Assembly (NCBI GenBank): GCA_900542965.1
Contig: UQPY01000012.1
Span: 1-43,119, forward strand
Reading direction: 5' to 3'
From: an uncultured Collinsella sp.
Lineage (GTDB): Bacteria > Actinomycetota > Coriobacteriia > Coriobacteriales > Coriobacteriaceae
Length of the DNA: 43,119 nt
Under the pieces are notes generated by a model. It had not been told where the DNA came from and made no database searches. It saw only the letters and a program-made list of their open reading frames with translations. Numbering within the stretch: the stretch's first letter is position 1; the number at the start of each line of letters is the position of its first letter. Below are positions 23,901 to 33,216 of this stretch, in pieces. The position numbers were made by a program, and so were the translations under genes.

Positions 23901-25514
23901 TTACGCCTTGACGGTCGCAACGCCCCTGAAGGACATGCTCGTCGTGCCGATGCCCTTGAAGCCATCGAGGGCCTCGCCGTTGGGCGCAGTGGACGGATCG
24001 TCCCAGGAAGCGGAGACGGTCTTGACGTGGACAACGGGGTACAGAACGGCGTTGTCGGCAATGATGTCGAAGCACTCGTTCCACTTCTTCTGCTGCTCGT
24101 CGCCCTCGGCGGCAAGAGCCTCGTCCATGAGACTGTGGAGCTTCTGCCACTCAGCGGACTCCTTCCACGGGCAACGGGTCTGCATCCAGACGTTGTCGCC
24201 GTACCACCAGTTGAGCAGCAGGTCGGGATCAGCGCCGAAGCAGGAAGGATCGCCAGGGGCAAGGAGGATATCGTAGGCCTCGCCGCCGTCGATGGCAGCG
24301 TAGGTGGCCGGCGAGGTATCGGTCTGGATGGTCACATCGAAGCCGAGAGCGTCGAGGTCGTTCTTGACCTGAGCGGCCATGCCCTTAATCTGCTCGTTGT
24401 CGGTGGTGCGCAGGGTGATAGCACCCGGGGTGATGCCAGACTCCTCGATGAGCTTCTTAGCCTTCTTGGCGTCGGTCTTGTACACCGTGGAAGCCTCATG
24501 ATAGTTGGTAAAGCTCTTGGGCAGGTAGCAGCTGGCAGCGGTGGCAAGGCCGGCGAAGGTGTTGCTGACCATCTTCTCGGTGTCGAGCGCATACATGACA
24601 GCCTGACGGACCTTGACGTTGTTCCAAGGCTCCTTGGCGACGTTGAACATGATGAAGCGGGTGCCGAAACCCTGAACGTTATCGATCTTGCAGCCGGCGC
24701 TCTCGAGCTGGTCGACGGCGTCAGCGGTAACGAGCTCCATAACGAGCGTGGAGCCCTCCTGCTGAGCGGTAACGCGAGCGGTGGGGTCGGTCAGGATGCT
24801 GTACTGGATCTTCTTATCCTCGGCAGCATACTCACCGTTGTACTCGGGGTTGGGAACCAGGGTGATCTCGGTATCGGAGATAGAGTCGTACATCCAGGGG
24901 CCGGAGCCGATCGGCTGCTTGGCGCGATCCTCCTCGGTCTGGGTGGCCGGGGTAACGCGGACGATGGCCAGACGATCCTTGAGCAGGGAGAAGTTGGGGA
25001 CCTTGGTCTTGACCGTCACGGTGCTGGCGTCCTTGGCCTCGATGGACTCGAAGGGCTGGAAGAACGGAGCATAGGTAGCGGAAGCGGCGCAAGCGGTGTA
25101 GGAGGCAACGACATCGTCAGCGGTGACCTCGGTGCCATCGGAGAACTTGGCGCCCTTGCGGATGGTGACCTCGAAAGTGGTGTCGTCCACAGACTTGGGA
25201 TCGTCGGTGGCGAGCTCGTTGAAGGTGCTGTAGTCGTGGTAATCGATGCCGTAGAGGCCCTCGACGACGTGCCAGTTAGCACCCAGGCCCACAGCGGAGC
25301 CGGTGCTGGCGGGATCGAAGCTGGACGGAGCGTAAGCGGAACCAGCGGTGATCACGCCGCCGCCACGGTTGGCGGAATCGGTGGAACCGGAAGCGGAACC
25401 CTCGTCGCTGGAGTTGCCACCGCAGCCGGTGAGACCAAGCCCTGCGACAGCAGCGACGCTGCCGGTGAGGCCGAGGAACAAACGCCTGGACATACCCTTG
25501 TTGATGATGGCCAT
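23901..25514 (-). CDS. Solute-binding lipoprotein (SBP family 5), predicted sialic-acid receptor
   Basis: 537-residue extracytoplasmic receptor. The N-terminus has a twin-arginine motif (MSRRLFLGL, R10-R11) and lipobox LTGC with lipidated Cys31, then a serine-rich linker (NSSDEGSASGSTDSA). The SBP_bac_5 signature is seen in VTIRKGAKFSDGTEVTADDV and in NNVKVRQAVMYALDTEKMV. By fold it resembles peptide receptors, but its operon carries the nan genes, so sialic acid is the likely ligand. I start at MAIINKG, five bases after AGGAG; the reading MIGED would place that site inside the gene. Confidence 0.88.
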   Translation of the reverse strand: MAIINKGMSRRLFLGLTGSVAAVAGLGLTGCGGNSSDEGSASGSTDSANRGGGVITAGSAYAPSSFDPASTGSAVGLGANWHVVEGLYGIDYHDYSTFNELATDDPKSVDDTTFEVTIRKGAKFSDGTEVTADDVVASYTACAASATYAPFFQPFESIEAKDASTVTVKTKVPNFSLLKDRLAIVRVTPATQTEEDRAKQPIGSGPWMYDSISDTEITLVPNPEYNGEYAAEDKKIQYSILTDPTARVTAQQEGSTLVMELVTADAVDQLESAGCKIDNVQGFGTRFIMFNVAKEPWNNVKVRQAVMYALDTEKMVSNTFAGLATAASCYLPKSFTNYHEASTVYKTDAKKAKKLIEESGITPGAITLRTTDNEQIKGMAAQVKNDLDALGFDVTIQTDTSPATYAAIDGGEAYDILLAPGDPSCFGADPDLLLNWWYGDNVWMQTRCPWKESAEWQKLHSLMDEALAAEGDEQQKKWNECFDIIADNAVLYPVVHVKTVSASWDDPSTAPNGEALDGFKGIGTTSMSFRGVATVKA

Positions 25515-25624
25515 GTCTTCTCCTATCAATAGAGAATCTTACCCGGGAGCACCTAGACGTGCCCCCGCGCAACTTGCGGACGATATATACCTTACCTACC
25601 GACGAGCCCAACTGAGGTGCCGCG

Positions 25625-25719
25625 CTCGGCGACCGATACATACATACGCTTGAACGGTATTTACTACCGTTCACCGAATTCATTGACAAACGATTCGCCA
25701 GACAGTATGTATCGCCGAG
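25625..25719 (-). promoter_or_regulatory. Predicted promoter and palindromic operator of the sialic-acid locus
   Basis: On the minus strand TTGTCA (25684-25689) and TAGTAA (25661-25666) are 17 bp apart. A perfect palindrome TGAACGGTA-N5-TACCGTTCA (25651-25673) covers the -10, the classic position for a repressor operator. A wider inverted repeat encloses it: CTCGGCGA...TACATAC (from 25625) pairs with GTATGTATCGCCGAG (25705-25719) with a 4-base insertion. The leader to the binding-protein start is about 140 bases. The regulator is not in the window. Confidence 0.5.
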
Positions 25720-25823
25720 GTGAGATATCAGTCTTCGAACCCGCAGGATAGCAGGGTTGTTCACCATGGCTAGTCAAACGTTTTAGCGTTAATAAAACCC
25801 GAAATCGGCTGGTAATCGCCGTG

Positions 25824-25852
25824 AAATAAATGATTGAAAATCACGCAATCAT
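25824..25852 (-). terminator. Weak terminator after uvrC
   Basis: ATGATTG/CAATCAT forms a 7-bp stem with a 9-base loop followed by TTATTTC on the minus strand, 26 bases after the uvrC stop. The remainder of the 363-bp gap up to the binding-protein gene shows only the promoter/operator region. Confidence 0.5.
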
Positions 25853-25877
25853 GTATATCAGTTGTTTAGAGGCGTGT

Positions 25878-27824
25878 TTAGTTTTCGGATTGCTTTGCCG
25901 CCGCCTCGGCGCGCTCGGCATTCCATGCAACGAGCGCCTCGTGGACCGCCTTGGCAACATCGGCAGGTATGCCGCGAACTTCCGCGATCTCTTGCTCGCT
26001 CGCCGCGCGCAAACGCTTCATCGAGCCAAAATGGCGCATAAGGGCACGTTTTCTGGTGGGTCCCACGCCTGGAACGTCATCGAGTACCGAAACCGTCATG
26101 GCCTTGTCGCGCAATTCGCGATGGAACGTGATGGCAAAACGGTGCGATTCATCGCGCACCTGTTTAATTAGATAGAGCGACGCGGACCCGGTCGGCAGCA
26201 CGACGGGAGTCTCGTCCCAAGGCACGAAAACCTCCTCATCGGCCTTTGCCAAGCCACAAACTGGTATATCGAGCCCAAGAGCCTCAAGTTGCTTGATCGC
26301 AGCGGTCAATTGCGGCTTACCGCCATCGACAACGAGCAAATCGGGGCGCGAGCCAAAGCGCTCGTCAGCCATGCGCTCGGGAGCATAGCGTCGTCCCAAA
26401 ACCTCGGACATCGACACGAAGTCGTTTGCCTCGTCCAATTCGGCCTGAATTTTAAAACGACGGTACTGGCTCTTGTCGGCGCGTCCGTTGGTAAATACCA
26501 CCATCGAAGCGACCGTAAAGGTGCCATGCAGTGTAGAGATATCGAAGCACTCGATACGCAACGGCGGCGATGGCAGCGCCAACGCACTTTCGAGCTCCAA
26601 GAGTGCCCGATTGGTGCGGTCGTCAGCGTACCCCGTTCGCATCATGTAGCGCATGAGGGCATGGCGCGCATTTTTGGATGCCATATCGAGCAGACGATGC
26701 TTTTCGCCACGCTGCGGCCTATGGAGATGGCAGGAACGCTCACGCTTGCCCGCAAGCCACTCCCCCAGCGTCTCCGCATCCTCAAGCTCGACAGAGAGGT
26801 TTATCTCAGCTGGAATATCAGCCGTCTCGTCGTAATAGCGCTTAAGAAAGCCCGACTGGAGCTCTTCCTCGTCAACATCAAGACCCTTGTCAAGAATGAA
26901 CTCGCAGGTGCGAACTGTTCGGCCCTCGCGAACGACGAAGACGCAAGCGGCGGAGATGGTCTCCTCGCGATAGAAACCGATAACATCGATATCGACACTG
27001 GAGGGAAAAACGACTTGCTGACGGTCGTCCAGACCCCTGATGACCTCCAAACGACGTTTGACGCGGGCGGCGCGCTCAAAATCGAGCGCCTCGGCGGCCT
27101 CCGTCATCTCGGATGTCAGCTCGTCGACGACGTCCTTGCGATGGCCCGACAAAAAACGTTCGACACGTTTGACGTTCTTGGCATAGTCTGCCGGGGAAAT
27201 CGCGCCGACACACGCACCCGGGCCGCGCCCGACATGATAGTCGAAGCAGGGGCGCCCGTTTTGCGCGCAAATCATATTGACGATGTCTTCCTCGCCCTTG
27301 TGGGACTCGACGATACGGCGACAACGACGCCACTCCGCACAGGATGCGGAGCAGATGGGGATAACCTTGCGCAGCGTATCTATCGTCTCACGTGCGGCGC
27401 GGCTATCGGTATAAGGTCCAAAATAGCGCGTTCCCGGCTTATGACGCTCACGCGTGTATTTGATAGCGGGATACAGGTCGCCCTTTGTAATGGCGATAAA
27501 GGGGTAGCTCTTGTCATCCTTGAGGTCGACGTTAAAGTACGGATGGTACTGACCAATCAAATTGCGCTCGAGCACCAACGCCTCGTGCTCGGTCTCCACC
27601 ACGATATAGTCAAAGCTCGCCACCAACTGCATCATCAGCGGGATCTTCTGGCGCTCGTCCTGCAGCGTCACGTACTGACGCATACGGGCGCGCAGGTTTT
27701 TCGCCTTGCCCACGTAGATGACATCGCCCTTGGCGTCTTTCCAAAGGTAGCAGCCGGGCTGCGTGGGAACGCGCGAAACCTGCTCGGCAAGCGTTGGAAT
27801 GTTGTCGTGACCGGCCACGCGCAC
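25878..27824 (-). CDS. uvrC: Excinuclease ABC subunit C
   Basis: 648-residue nuclease that makes both incisions in nucleotide excision repair. The N-terminal GIY-YIG domain is at about 24-52 (GCYLWKDAKG, VIYVGKAKNLRARM). A UVR motif lies near residue 210 (AEALDFERAARVKRRLEVI). The C-terminal RNase-H-like domain has ECFDIS and VVDGGKPQL with catalytic acids, and helix-hairpin-helix repeats end the protein (VPGVGPTRKRALMRHFGS). It starts directly after the murJ stop at a GTG; a second GTG two codons later is equally plausible. Last gene of ybaK-murJ-uvrC. Confidence 0.95.
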   Translation of the reverse strand: MRVAGHDNIPTLAEQVSRVPTQPGCYLWKDAKGDVIYVGKAKNLRARMRQYVTLQDERQKIPLMMQLVASFDYIVVETEHEALVLERNLIGQYHPYFNVDLKDDKSYPFIAITKGDLYPAIKYTRERHKPGTRYFGPYTDSRAARETIDTLRKVIPICSASCAEWRRCRRIVESHKGEEDIVNMICAQNGRPCFDYHVGRGPGACVGAISPADYAKNVKRVERFLSGHRKDVVDELTSEMTEAAEALDFERAARVKRRLEVIRGLDDRQQVVFPSSVDIDVIGFYREETISAACVFVVREGRTVRTCEFILDKGLDVDEEELQSGFLKRYYDETADIPAEINLSVELEDAETLGEWLAGKRERSCHLHRPQRGEKHRLLDMASKNARHALMRYMMRTGYADDRTNRALLELESALALPSPPLRIECFDISTLHGTFTVASMVVFTNGRADKSQYRRFKIQAELDEANDFVSMSEVLGRRYAPERMADERFGSRPDLLVVDGGKPQLTAAIKQLEALGLDIPVCGLAKADEEVFVPWDETPVVLPTGSASLYLIKQVRDESHRFAITFHRELRDKAMTVSVLDDVPGVGPTRKRALMRHFGSMKRLRAASEQEIAEVRGIPADVAKAVHEALVAWNAERAEAAAKQSEN

Positions 27825-29507
27825 CTACTTGCGACGAATCAGCGCCGAGACCTCGGGCATCTTAAGGACGACGGCAAGGCCAAAGGTAACAGCAAGCGAG
27901 ACGACACCCGCAACGCAAACGTAGCCAAGAGTAATCAGAATCGAGCCGCCAAGTGCGCCGACAAAGTGCTCAAGCGCCCACATGACGCCGGCGCCTGCGG
28001 CAGCACCCAGGCCACCGAGCAAAAGGCCAAAGAAACCGCCATGCAGGATAGATTTAACCTGAAGACCACGCAGGCGACGACGCAGCCACCACAGCGAACA
28101 ACCGACCAAGATCACGTAGTCGACGACATACGAAAGTGCGATTGCCGGCATACCGAAGCCCAGTACAACGCCAAACAGCAGAACTGAGCCGGCCTGGCCG
28201 ATGGCAGAATACAGGCAATAGCGGCTATAGGGCTTCATGTCGAGCAAGGCAGAGAAGCTCTTCTGCATCAACACGACCACGCCGTAGAGCGGCAGCGAGA
28301 ACGCCAGGTAGACAAGGAACTCGGACACCAGCGCCACGCCGGACTCATCAAACTTGCCGGCACAGTAAATCATGTTGAGCGGACGCGCGAAGACAATCAG
28401 GTACAGCGCGAACGGAATCAGGAAGAACAGCATCTGGGCGACGCCACGCGAAACGCCCGTGCGAACGCTGTCGTAATCCTTCTCCTGTGCGTCGTGAGAG
28501 AGCTCGGTATAGAGCGCCGTCGAAAGCGAGGCGGCAATCAGCGCGTAGGGCAGCGTGTACCACAGGCGCGCATAGGCGATGACGGAAGGACCAGTCTCGG
28601 GCTGGACCACCAGCGCGGCAGCGTTGGTGATAGAAGTCGAGACAAACATGCACACCGTGGCGAGCAGCGTCGGGATACCGAGCGCAATCGTCTGGCGCAG
28701 TGCGGGGTCCTTAAAGTCGATATGGATATGGGGATGCACGCCGTGCTTGCCAAGCGCGGGGATCTGACATGCCATCTGAACAAAAACACCGAGGGTCGTA
28801 CCGGCCGCAATCAAGATGATGCCGGCACGTTCGCCAAACTGTGCGGACACGGGCGCAAAACCCATAAAGCTCGCAATGACGATCACATTGTTGAGGACCG
28901 GGGCAAACGTCGACCAGAAGTAGTCGCGGTGCGCGTTGAGAACGCCCGAAAACACCGAGCCCAAACCATAAAACAGAATCTGGATGGCAAAGAAACGGAA
29001 CATGAACGCAGCGGTATCCATGCTGCCGCCGTCACCCGAAAGGAACGATTGCGTCCAGATAAAGCCCGGGGCGAACACGGTCCCCAACAACGAAATGCCA
29101 CCCAGCACCAAAAGCAGAATGCCAAGCAGGTTGCCCACGTACTCGTTCGAGGCCTCGCGACCCTGCTCACGCCTCACGCCCATGTACACGGGCAAAAACG
29201 CCGTCACGAGCATGCCGCCCATCACGAGTTCGTAGAGCATATTTGGCAGGTTGTTGGCGACCTGATAGGAGGACGAGAGTAGCGACATGCCGATAGCGGC
29301 CGCCATTGCCCACGTGCGGATAAAACCGGTGACGCGAGACACGATGGTCAGGATGGTCATAAGCCCGGCGGAACGACCAACCGTGGAGTAGTCCGACGAG
29401 CCCATGTCGTCAGTGTCATCTCGCGACGAAGAAGCTTCGGATGAGGGTGTCTGAGGCGCAGATTCTTCTGCAAAATGAGCTCCGCGCTTCAATTCTTCCT
29501 GCGGCAT
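27825..29507 (-). CDS. murJ: Lipid II flippase MurJ (MviN)
   Basis: 560-residue multi-spanning membrane protein that flips lipid II for peptidoglycan synthesis. A polar N-terminal tail of about 40 residues (SSEASSSRDDTDD) precedes the first helices, which carry LTIVSRVTGFIRTWAMAAAIG and the YQVANNLPNMLYELVMGGML region typical of MviN. About 14 hydrophobic segments follow, and the protein ends in a short basic tail (LIRRK). The gene is four bases past the deacylase stop and abuts uvrC. Confidence 0.93.
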   Translation of the reverse strand: MPQEELKRGAHFAEESAPQTPSSEASSSRDDTDDMGSSDYSTVGRSAGLMTILTIVSRVTGFIRTWAMAAAIGMSLLSSSYQVANNLPNMLYELVMGGMLVTAFLPVYMGVRREQGREASNEYVGNLLGILLLVLGGISLLGTVFAPGFIWTQSFLSGDGGSMDTAAFMFRFFAIQILFYGLGSVFSGVLNAHRDYFWSTFAPVLNNVIVIASFMGFAPVSAQFGERAGIILIAAGTTLGVFVQMACQIPALGKHGVHPHIHIDFKDPALRQTIALGIPTLLATVCMFVSTSITNAAALVVQPETGPSVIAYARLWYTLPYALIAASLSTALYTELSHDAQEKDYDSVRTGVSRGVAQMLFFLIPFALYLIVFARPLNMIYCAGKFDESGVALVSEFLVYLAFSLPLYGVVVLMQKSFSALLDMKPYSRYCLYSAIGQAGSVLLFGVVLGFGMPAIALSYVVDYVILVGCSLWWLRRRLRGLQVKSILHGGFFGLLLGGLGAAAGAGVMWALEHFVGALGGSILITLGYVCVAGVVSLAVTFGLAVVLKMPEVSALIRRK

Positions 29508-29510
29508 CGC

Positions 29511-30011
29511 TCAGTCCTCTCTCGTAATCGCGGCAACTGTCGCCCCGCAAAATGCAATTAAATCATCAGGTGCAAGCTCGAGCTGATAACCACGCTTGCC
29601 TCCCGAAATAAAAATGGTATCCCAAAGGACACATGTCTCATCAATGAGCGTCCGGTAGCGTTTTTTCATACCGACCGGACTGCAGCCGCCGCGAACGTAG
29701 CCAGTCGCCGCAAGCAAATCCTTCACATGCATCATGGCCAAGGACTTCTCCCCCGCGGCACGCGCGGCGGACTTTAGATCGAGCTCGTCGGCAACAGGGA
29801 TGCAGCACACGACGTGGTCGTTGGACGGCGTCACGCAGACCAAGGTCTTAAATCCTTGACCGGGCTCCTCGCCAAGCTGCTCCGAAATCGCGACCCCCAG
29901 GCCCGCCGACTCATCACCATCGTCTTCGTACGTATGTAGAACATAGGAAATGCCGGCGCTTTCCAGCTCGCGCATCGCATTGGTTTTTGGCGTCTTTACA
30001 GCCTTTGCCAT
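29511..30011 (-). CDS. ybaK: Cys-tRNA(Pro)/Cys-tRNA(Cys) deacylase YbaK/EbsC
   Basis: 166-residue trans-editing protein that hydrolyses mischarged aminoacyl-tRNA(Pro). The family signature is seen in KTNAMRELESAGISYVLHTYEDD, FKTLVCVT, CCIPVADELDLKSAARAAGEKSLAMM and GYVRGGCSPVGMKKRYRTLIDE. The typical YbaK catalytic lysine is likely that of FKTLV. Start at MAKAVKTPKT with AAAGG upstream; the longer reading MIRWRLLC lacks a site. First gene of the ybaK-murJ-uvrC group. Confidence 0.92.
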   Translation of the reverse strand: MAKAVKTPKTNAMRELESAGISYVLHTYEDDGDESAGLGVAISEQLGEEPGQGFKTLVCVTPSNDHVVCCIPVADELDLKSAARAAGEKSLAMMHVKDLLAATGYVRGGCSPVGMKKRYRTLIDETCVLWDTIFISGGKRGYQLELAPDDLIAFCGATVAAITRED

Positions 30012-30092
30012 GGCATATCCTTTCCCTCGCATTCGGACGCAAGGATTAAGTATATGTCCAATTCGGCTGCATACGTCACTTCGACACAGCAA

Positions 30093-30123
30093 GCGCCATC
30101 GAATCACAAGGAGTCGATGGCGC
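30093..30123 (-). terminator. Hairpin after uvrA
   Basis: A perfect 10-bp stem GCGCCATCGA/TCGATGGCGC with an 11-base loop, 21 bases past the uvrA stop, in the gap before ybaK. Few T residues follow (CTTGCTGT), so termination may be weak or Rho-assisted. Confidence 0.6.
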
Positions 30124-30143
30124 CCATAAACTGAATCGCCTAT

Positions 30144-33023
30144 TTATTGAGCATCAAGTTGAGCCTGACGCTCCCGGTCACGCCTGAGCAACGGCGCCAA
30201 AAACTTGCCCGTATAACTCTGCGGACAGTCCGCAACCTGCTCCGGTGTGCCCGAAACCACGACGGTTCCGCCGCCGTTACCGCCCTCGGGGCCCATATCG
30301 ATCAGGCGGTCGGCAACCTTGATGACATCAAGGTTGTGTTCAATCACCAGCACCGTGTTGCCCGCATCGACCAAGCGCTGCAGCACATCGAGCAGCTGGC
30401 GGACGTCCTCAAAATGAAGCCCGGTCGTCGGCTCGTCCAAAATATAGAACGTCTTGCCCGTCTGGCGTCGATGAAGTTCCTTGGCGAGCTTCACACGCTG
30501 CGCCTCGCCGCCCGAGAGCGTCGTGGCGGGCTGGCCCAGGCTCACGTAGCCCAAGCCTACATCGTACAGCGTCTGGAGCTTGCGCTTAATCTGCGGGATA
30601 TTCCCAAAGAAGGCCAGCGCCTCGGTGACGCTCATGTCGAGCACGTCAGAGATGGTCTTACCACGGTAGGTGACCTCAAGCGTCTCGCGGTTATAGCGTT
30701 TGCCGCCGCAGACCTCACAGGGGACATAGATATCGGGAAGGAAGTGCATCTCGATCTTAATTTGTCCGTCGCCCTTGCATGCTTCGCAGCGACCGCCGCT
30801 CACGTTAAAGGAGAAACGTCCCGGCGAGTAGCCGCGCGCCTTCGACTCCGGCGTACTCGCAAACAGCGCGCGAAGATCATCCCACAGGCCGATATAGGTA
30901 GCAGGGTTGGAACGCGGCGTGCGGCCAATCGGCGACTGGTCGATATCGATAACCTTATCGATACACTCGATGCCCTCGATTTTCTTATACGGACCCACAG
31001 GGCGCGTCGAACGGTGAATGGCATTCGTAAGGGCAGGCGCAATAGTGTCGGTAACCAGGGAGCTCTTGCCCGATCCCGACACGCCGGTAACAACCGTAAG
31101 CGTACCAAACTCGATCTTGGCGGTAACGTTTTTGAGGTTGTTGGCGCGGGCGCCCGTGATCTTAAGGCAGCCGCGACCGGGCTTGCGGCGTTCATCGGGA
31201 ACCCGAATCATTCGCTTGCCGGTCAGGTAGGCACCCGTCATCGAATCGGGGCACGCCATGATATCGGCAGGCGTTCCCGCGGCGACCACGTGTCCGCCGT
31301 TCACGCCCGCACCGGGGCCCATGTCGATCACATAGTCGGCAGCACGAATCGTATCCTCATCATGCTCGACGACGATGACGGTATTGCCGATATCGCGTAG
31401 GCGCTCAAGCGTCTTGATCAGGCGCTCGTTATCGCGCTGATGAAGACCGATCGAGGGCTCGTCCAGAATATAGAGCACGCCCATGAGACCCGCGCCGATC
31501 TGCGTTGCCAGTCGAATACGCTGGGCCTCGCCTCCGGAAAGCGTCGCCGAGGCACGGTCGAGGGTCAGATAGTCGAGTCCGACATCGACCAGAAAGCGCA
31601 GGCGCTCCAGGATTTCCTTAACGATGCGCCCGCCGATAAATTGTTGGCGCTCGGTAAGCTCCAAGCCCTCAAAAAACTCGAGCGACTCGCGACACGATAG
31701 GCAGCAGACCTCGTAAATGGACTTACCGCCTATGGTAACGGCGAGCATCTCGGGGCGCAGACGAGCACCATGGCAACTCGAGCACGGCTCCTCGCGGATG
31801 TACTTCTCCAAGCGCGCCTTGGTGTTCTCATTCGTCGTCTCGGTATAGCGCTCGTACAGGATATTGCGCACGCCCGAGAACTTGGTGTCCCACTGGCTGC
31901 GGCGCCCATCGAGCTTTTGATAGTCGACCGAAATCTTCTGGTCGCCCATGCCGTCTAAAAACGCGCGACGCACCCGCGGAGGCAGATCCTCCCACGGCGT
32001 ATCGACGCTCACCTTGAAGTGCTTACAAACCGCAGCGAAAATCTGCGGATAGTAGTTAGAGTTGCCAAACAGGCTGCCAAAGACCCCGTCGGCGATCGAC
32101 TTCGAGGGGTCTTCGATTAGGGCCTCGGCATCGACCGTCTTCTTAAAACCCAGGCCATCGCACTCGGGGCACGCGCCATAGGGCGCGTTGAACGAGAAAT
32201 CGCGCGGCTGCAGGTCATCGATGGAGTGTCCATGCTCCGGGCACGCTAACGCCAGCGAATACTCCAGCAACTCGCCTTCGGTCCCCTCGGGAGCGTCGCG
32301 GTCGGGCAGCAAGTATACGTTCACATTGCCGTGCGCCAGCGCAGTCGCCTGTTCAACGGACTCGGCGATACGGCCCAGCGAGTTCTCGCGAATCACGATG
32401 CGATCGACCACGACCTCGATATCGTGCTTGAACTTCTTGTCCAGATCGATCGGATCGTCGAGCGAGCGCACTTCACCGTCGACACGCACGCGGCTAAAGC
32501 CCTCGGCGCGAAGGTCCTCAAACAGTTTGGTGTACTCGCCTTTTCGTCCGCGTACCACCGGTGCCAGCACAAACGCGCGGCGGCCCTCCCCCGCCGCCAA
32601 GACCTTGTCGGCAACCTGATCGGTCGTCTGACGCTCAATGACACGGCCGCATTCGGGACAGTGCGGGGTGCCCACACGGGCGAACAGCAGGCGCAGATAG
32701 TCATAAATCTCGGTTACGGTGCCAACCGTCGAGCGCGGGTTTTTAGACGTCGTCTTTTGGTCAATCGACACCGCCGGCGAAAGGCCGTCGATTGAATCCA
32801 AGTCGGGTTTGTCCATCTGGCCCAAGAACTGGCGCGCATAACTCGAAAGGCTCTCGACGTATCGACGCTGGCCCTCGGCATAGATAGTGTCGAATGCCAG
32901 CGAACTCTTGCCCGAGCCAGAAAGACCGGTAATGACCACGAGTTGGTCACGCGGAATGGAAACATCGATATCACGGAGGTTGTGCTCACGAGCGCCGCGA
33001 ATAACGATAGAAGAATCAGACAT
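30144..33023 (-). CDS. uvrA: Excinuclease ABC subunit A
   Basis: 959-residue damage-recognition ATPase of nucleotide excision repair. Two ABC modules are visible: GLSGSGKSSLAFDTIYAEG near the N-terminus and GVSGSGKSSLVTDTI in the second half, each with an SGGEAQR signature. Zinc-binding cysteines occur in GACPECDGLGF, EPCSSCHGARL, and GGRCEACKGDG with PCEVCGGKRYN. I start at MSDSSIVIRG, five bases after AAGGAG; the longer reading (MRVECAKL) lies in the intergenic region. It is transcribed divergently from the LTA-synthase-like gene. Confidence 0.97.
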   Translation of the reverse strand: MSDSSIVIRGAREHNLRDIDVSIPRDQLVVITGLSGSGKSSLAFDTIYAEGQRRYVESLSSYARQFLGQMDKPDLDSIDGLSPAVSIDQKTTSKNPRSTVGTVTEIYDYLRLLFARVGTPHCPECGRVIERQTTDQVADKVLAAGEGRRAFVLAPVVRGRKGEYTKLFEDLRAEGFSRVRVDGEVRSLDDPIDLDKKFKHDIEVVVDRIVIRENSLGRIAESVEQATALAHGNVNVYLLPDRDAPEGTEGELLEYSLALACPEHGHSIDDLQPRDFSFNAPYGACPECDGLGFKKTVDAEALIEDPSKSIADGVFGSLFGNSNYYPQIFAAVCKHFKVSVDTPWEDLPPRVRRAFLDGMGDQKISVDYQKLDGRRSQWDTKFSGVRNILYERYTETTNENTKARLEKYIREEPCSSCHGARLRPEMLAVTIGGKSIYEVCCLSCRESLEFFEGLELTERQQFIGGRIVKEILERLRFLVDVGLDYLTLDRASATLSGGEAQRIRLATQIGAGLMGVLYILDEPSIGLHQRDNERLIKTLERLRDIGNTVIVVEHDEDTIRAADYVIDMGPGAGVNGGHVVAAGTPADIMACPDSMTGAYLTGKRMIRVPDERRKPGRGCLKITGARANNLKNVTAKIEFGTLTVVTGVSGSGKSSLVTDTIAPALTNAIHRSTRPVGPYKKIEGIECIDKVIDIDQSPIGRTPRSNPATYIGLWDDLRALFASTPESKARGYSPGRFSFNVSGGRCEACKGDGQIKIEMHFLPDIYVPCEVCGGKRYNRETLEVTYRGKTISDVLDMSVTEALAFFGNIPQIKRKLQTLYDVGLGYVSLGQPATTLSGGEAQRVKLAKELHRRQTGKTFYILDEPTTGLHFEDVRQLLDVLQRLVDAGNTVLVIEHNLDVIKVADRLIDMGPEGGNGGGTVVVSGTPEQVADCPQSYTGKFLAPLLRRDRERQAQLDAQ

Positions 33024-33216
33024 GGAAGCTCCTTGCCTCCTATTGCATCGAATCATACTGCCGATGAGTTTAGCGCACTCGACGCGCACAGATGTTCGTA
33101 ATACAAGATTCGCAGACCTTTAGCTTTGCGTATCGGGCGCTTTGTTTCTCGAAATGCCGTGGAAAGGTTACAGTAATCTAATACTGAACTTAATTTGCTG
33201 TACCAGAGGAACGTCC

